Shown here: one piece after another, positions 61,802 through 64,000 of the stretch | Layout of the letters: each line of letters opens with the position of its first letter | Position numbering within the stretch: the stretch's first letter is position 1 | Source of the DNA: Bradyrhizobium sp. Ec3.3 | Lineage (GTDB): Bacteria; Pseudomonadota; Alphaproteobacteria; Rhizobiales; Xanthobacteraceae | Assembly: GCF_000472925.1 (NCBI RefSeq) | Contig: NZ_AXAS01000018.1 | Coordinates: 62,001 to 126,000 of the forward strand | Direction: 5' to 3' | DNA length: 64,000 bases | Notes under the pieces: model-generated | Seen by the model: only the letters and a program-made list of their open reading frames with translations | Told to the model about the DNA's origin: nothing | Databases searched by the model: none | Position numbers and translations under genes: made by a program

Positions 61802-62227
61802 ATGCCGACCTATGACGATCAGAATGTCTTCGCAAAGATTTTGCGCGGCGAGATTCCCTGCCTCAGGATCTACGAGAACGACCGTGTGCTGGCCTTCCTC
61901 GACATCATGCCGCGCTCGCCCGGCCATACCCTGGTGGTCCCCAAGGCGCCTGCGCGCGGCATCCTGGACATCGCCGAGGACGATCTTGCCGAGGTGGCAC
62001 GTGCTGCCAAGCGGATCGCGATTGCGGCGATGAAGGCGTTCGGCGCCGACGGCATCATCATCCAGCAATTCAGCGAACCCGCGAGCGGGCAGGTGGTCAT
62101 GCACCTGCACATGCATGTCATGCCGGTCACGGCGGGCGTCGAATTGCTGCCGCCGCAGACGCGACAGGAAGATCCCGCGGTGCTCGCCGATCACGCCAGA
62201 CGGATGATTGCCGCGCTCGGCGGTTGA
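61802..62227 (+). CDS. HIT-family nucleotide hydrolase
   Basis: A 141-residue histidine triad protein. The active site is VVMHLHMHVMPV (HxHxH). The N-terminal NVFAKILRGEIPCLRIYENDRVLAFLDIMPRSPGHTLVVPK is typical of the HINT/FHIT-like branch. It probably hydrolyses nucleoside phosphoramidates or dinucleotides. ATG 61802 gives normal family length; the frame extends to 61727. It is convergent with livF and divergent from prmC. Confidence 0.92.
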   Translation: MPTYDDQNVFAKILRGEIPCLRIYENDRVLAFLDIMPRSPGHTLVVPKAPARGILDIAEDDLAEVARAAKRIAIAAMKAFGADGIIIQQFSEPASGQVVMHLHMHVMPVTAGVELLPPQTRQEDPAVLADHARRMIAALGG

Positions 62228-62241
62228 TCCTGTGAAGCGGA

Positions 62242-62936
62242 TCAGACGCCGAGCCAGCGTTGCAGAAGCTGCGGCTGGGCCTTCAGCTCCTGGGCTGGGC
62301 CCTCGTGCACGATGTGACCGTTGTTGATGATGTAGATGCGCTTGGCGAGCGCGAGCGTTGCCGCCAGGTTCTGCTCGACCAGCACGATGGTCTGGCCGGC
62401 GGCGGCGAGATCGCCGCATGCCCTGACGAGATCGCGGACGATCACGGGGGCAAGCCCCTCGAACGGCTCGTCCAGCAGGATGATCTTGGGATCGCGCACC
62501 AGCGCGCGCGCGATTGCCAGCATCTGCTGCTCGCCGCCGGAAAGCTCGTTGCCGCGATTGCCGCGCCGTTCCTTCAGCCGCGGAAACATCTCGTAGATGC
62601 GATCGAGCGGCCAGCGCTTCACCGCGGTGAAGCCGGCAATGACGATGTTCTCCTCGACGGTGAGGCTGCCGAAGATGCGGCGTTCCTCGTGGACCAGCTG
62701 CATGCCGGCCCGCGCGATCCTGTGGCTGCGGCGCCCGGCGATGTCGGTGCCGTCGAAGATCACGGTGCCGCTGCGCGGCCTCACCACGCCCATCAGGCTC
62801 TTCAACGTCGTGCTCTTGCCGGCACCGTTGCGGCCGAGCAGCGCGACGACCTCGTGCCGCTCGACGCGCATGGCGACGTCGAACAGGATGTGCGAATCCC
62901 CGTAATAGCTGTTCAGGCCGTTGACCTCGATCAGGC

Positions 62937-62940
<4 letters not shown>
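62242..62940 (-). CDS. livF: Branched-chain amino acid ABC transporter ATPase
   Basis: A 232-residue ABC ATPase of the LivF type. LNSYYGDSHILFDVAM starts it; Walker A is GRNGAGKST, the signature is LSGGEQQMLAIARALVRDP and Walker B is IILLDEPFEGLAP. It pairs with LivG in the HAAT family of amino acid importers. It overlaps the end of the upstream LivMG fusion by four bases, so they are translationally coupled. Permease LivH and binding protein genes should lie beyond the window. Confidence 0.93.

Positions 62941-64000
<1,060 letters not shown>

Overview
The window is high-GC chromosomal DNA whose gene content and protein styles fit an alphaproteobacterium of the order Hyphomicrobiales (Rhizobiales), most likely Bradyrhizobium or a close relative. 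This is inference from the set: polyhydroxybutyrate genes with a PhaR repressor, GlnD, a Zur-type Fur protein, pca ring-cleavage genes, a PQQ dehydrogenase, a DUF4167 protein beside prmC, and many long extragenic palindromes. No rRNA, tRNA, CRISPR array, transposase or phage gene was seen. It reads as ordinary chromosome with a few accessory patches.

Layout. 1-6.5 kb: ABC-2 permease, intracellular PHB depolymerase (phaZ), YgjP-type metallopeptidase, class A PBP1, DUF1330 protein. 6.6-18 kb: Liv-type binding protein, O6-alkylguanine methyltransferase, glnD, an ssuA-ssuC-ssuB-like transporter followed by an OsmC protein, a membrane protein, and a soluble triple-PAS chemoreceptor. 18-26 kb: mutS, then an aromatic catabolism cluster (pcaF-like thiolase, hydroxyquinol/catechol-type dioxygenase, pcaH, pcaG, APH-fold kinase). 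26-30 kb: marR-emrA-emrB efflux operon with a clear palindromic operator. 30-38 kb: zur, DMT permease, ispG, TauD-type dioxygenase, amidase, CPA1 antiporter, class A beta-lactamase and small proteins. 38-44 kb: secreted caspase-like protein with a repeat array upstream, DUF1345 protein, farnesyl diphosphate synthase, mtgA, rpmF.

44-53 kb is the most unusual stretch: an EAL protein with a degenerate GGDEF, a secreted ankyrin protein, a diheme cytochrome c, a PQQ alcohol dehydrogenase carrying the extra aspartate typical of lanthanide enzymes, and a four-PAS GGDEF-EAL protein. 53-57 kb holds phaR divergent from phaA-phaB. 57-64 kb holds a DMT exporter, cupin, gloB, a methyltransferase, DUF4167 protein, prmC, a HIT protein, and livF followed by a LivM-LivG permease-ATPase fusion cut by the window edge.

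Several genes work together: phaA and phaB make 3-hydroxybutyryl-CoA, PhaR controls granule genes and PhaZ mobilises the polymer (the synthase phaC is not here). PcaHG open protocatechuate and the thiolase finishes the beta-ketoadipate route. The cytochrome c probably takes electrons from the PQQ dehydrogenase. At least three families of long inverted repeats are scattered between genes, sometimes inside operons. No wholly novel defence or mobile system was found; the best leads are the PQQ/cytochrome module, the caspase-like gene with its array of TCACA/TGTGA sites, and the repeat families.
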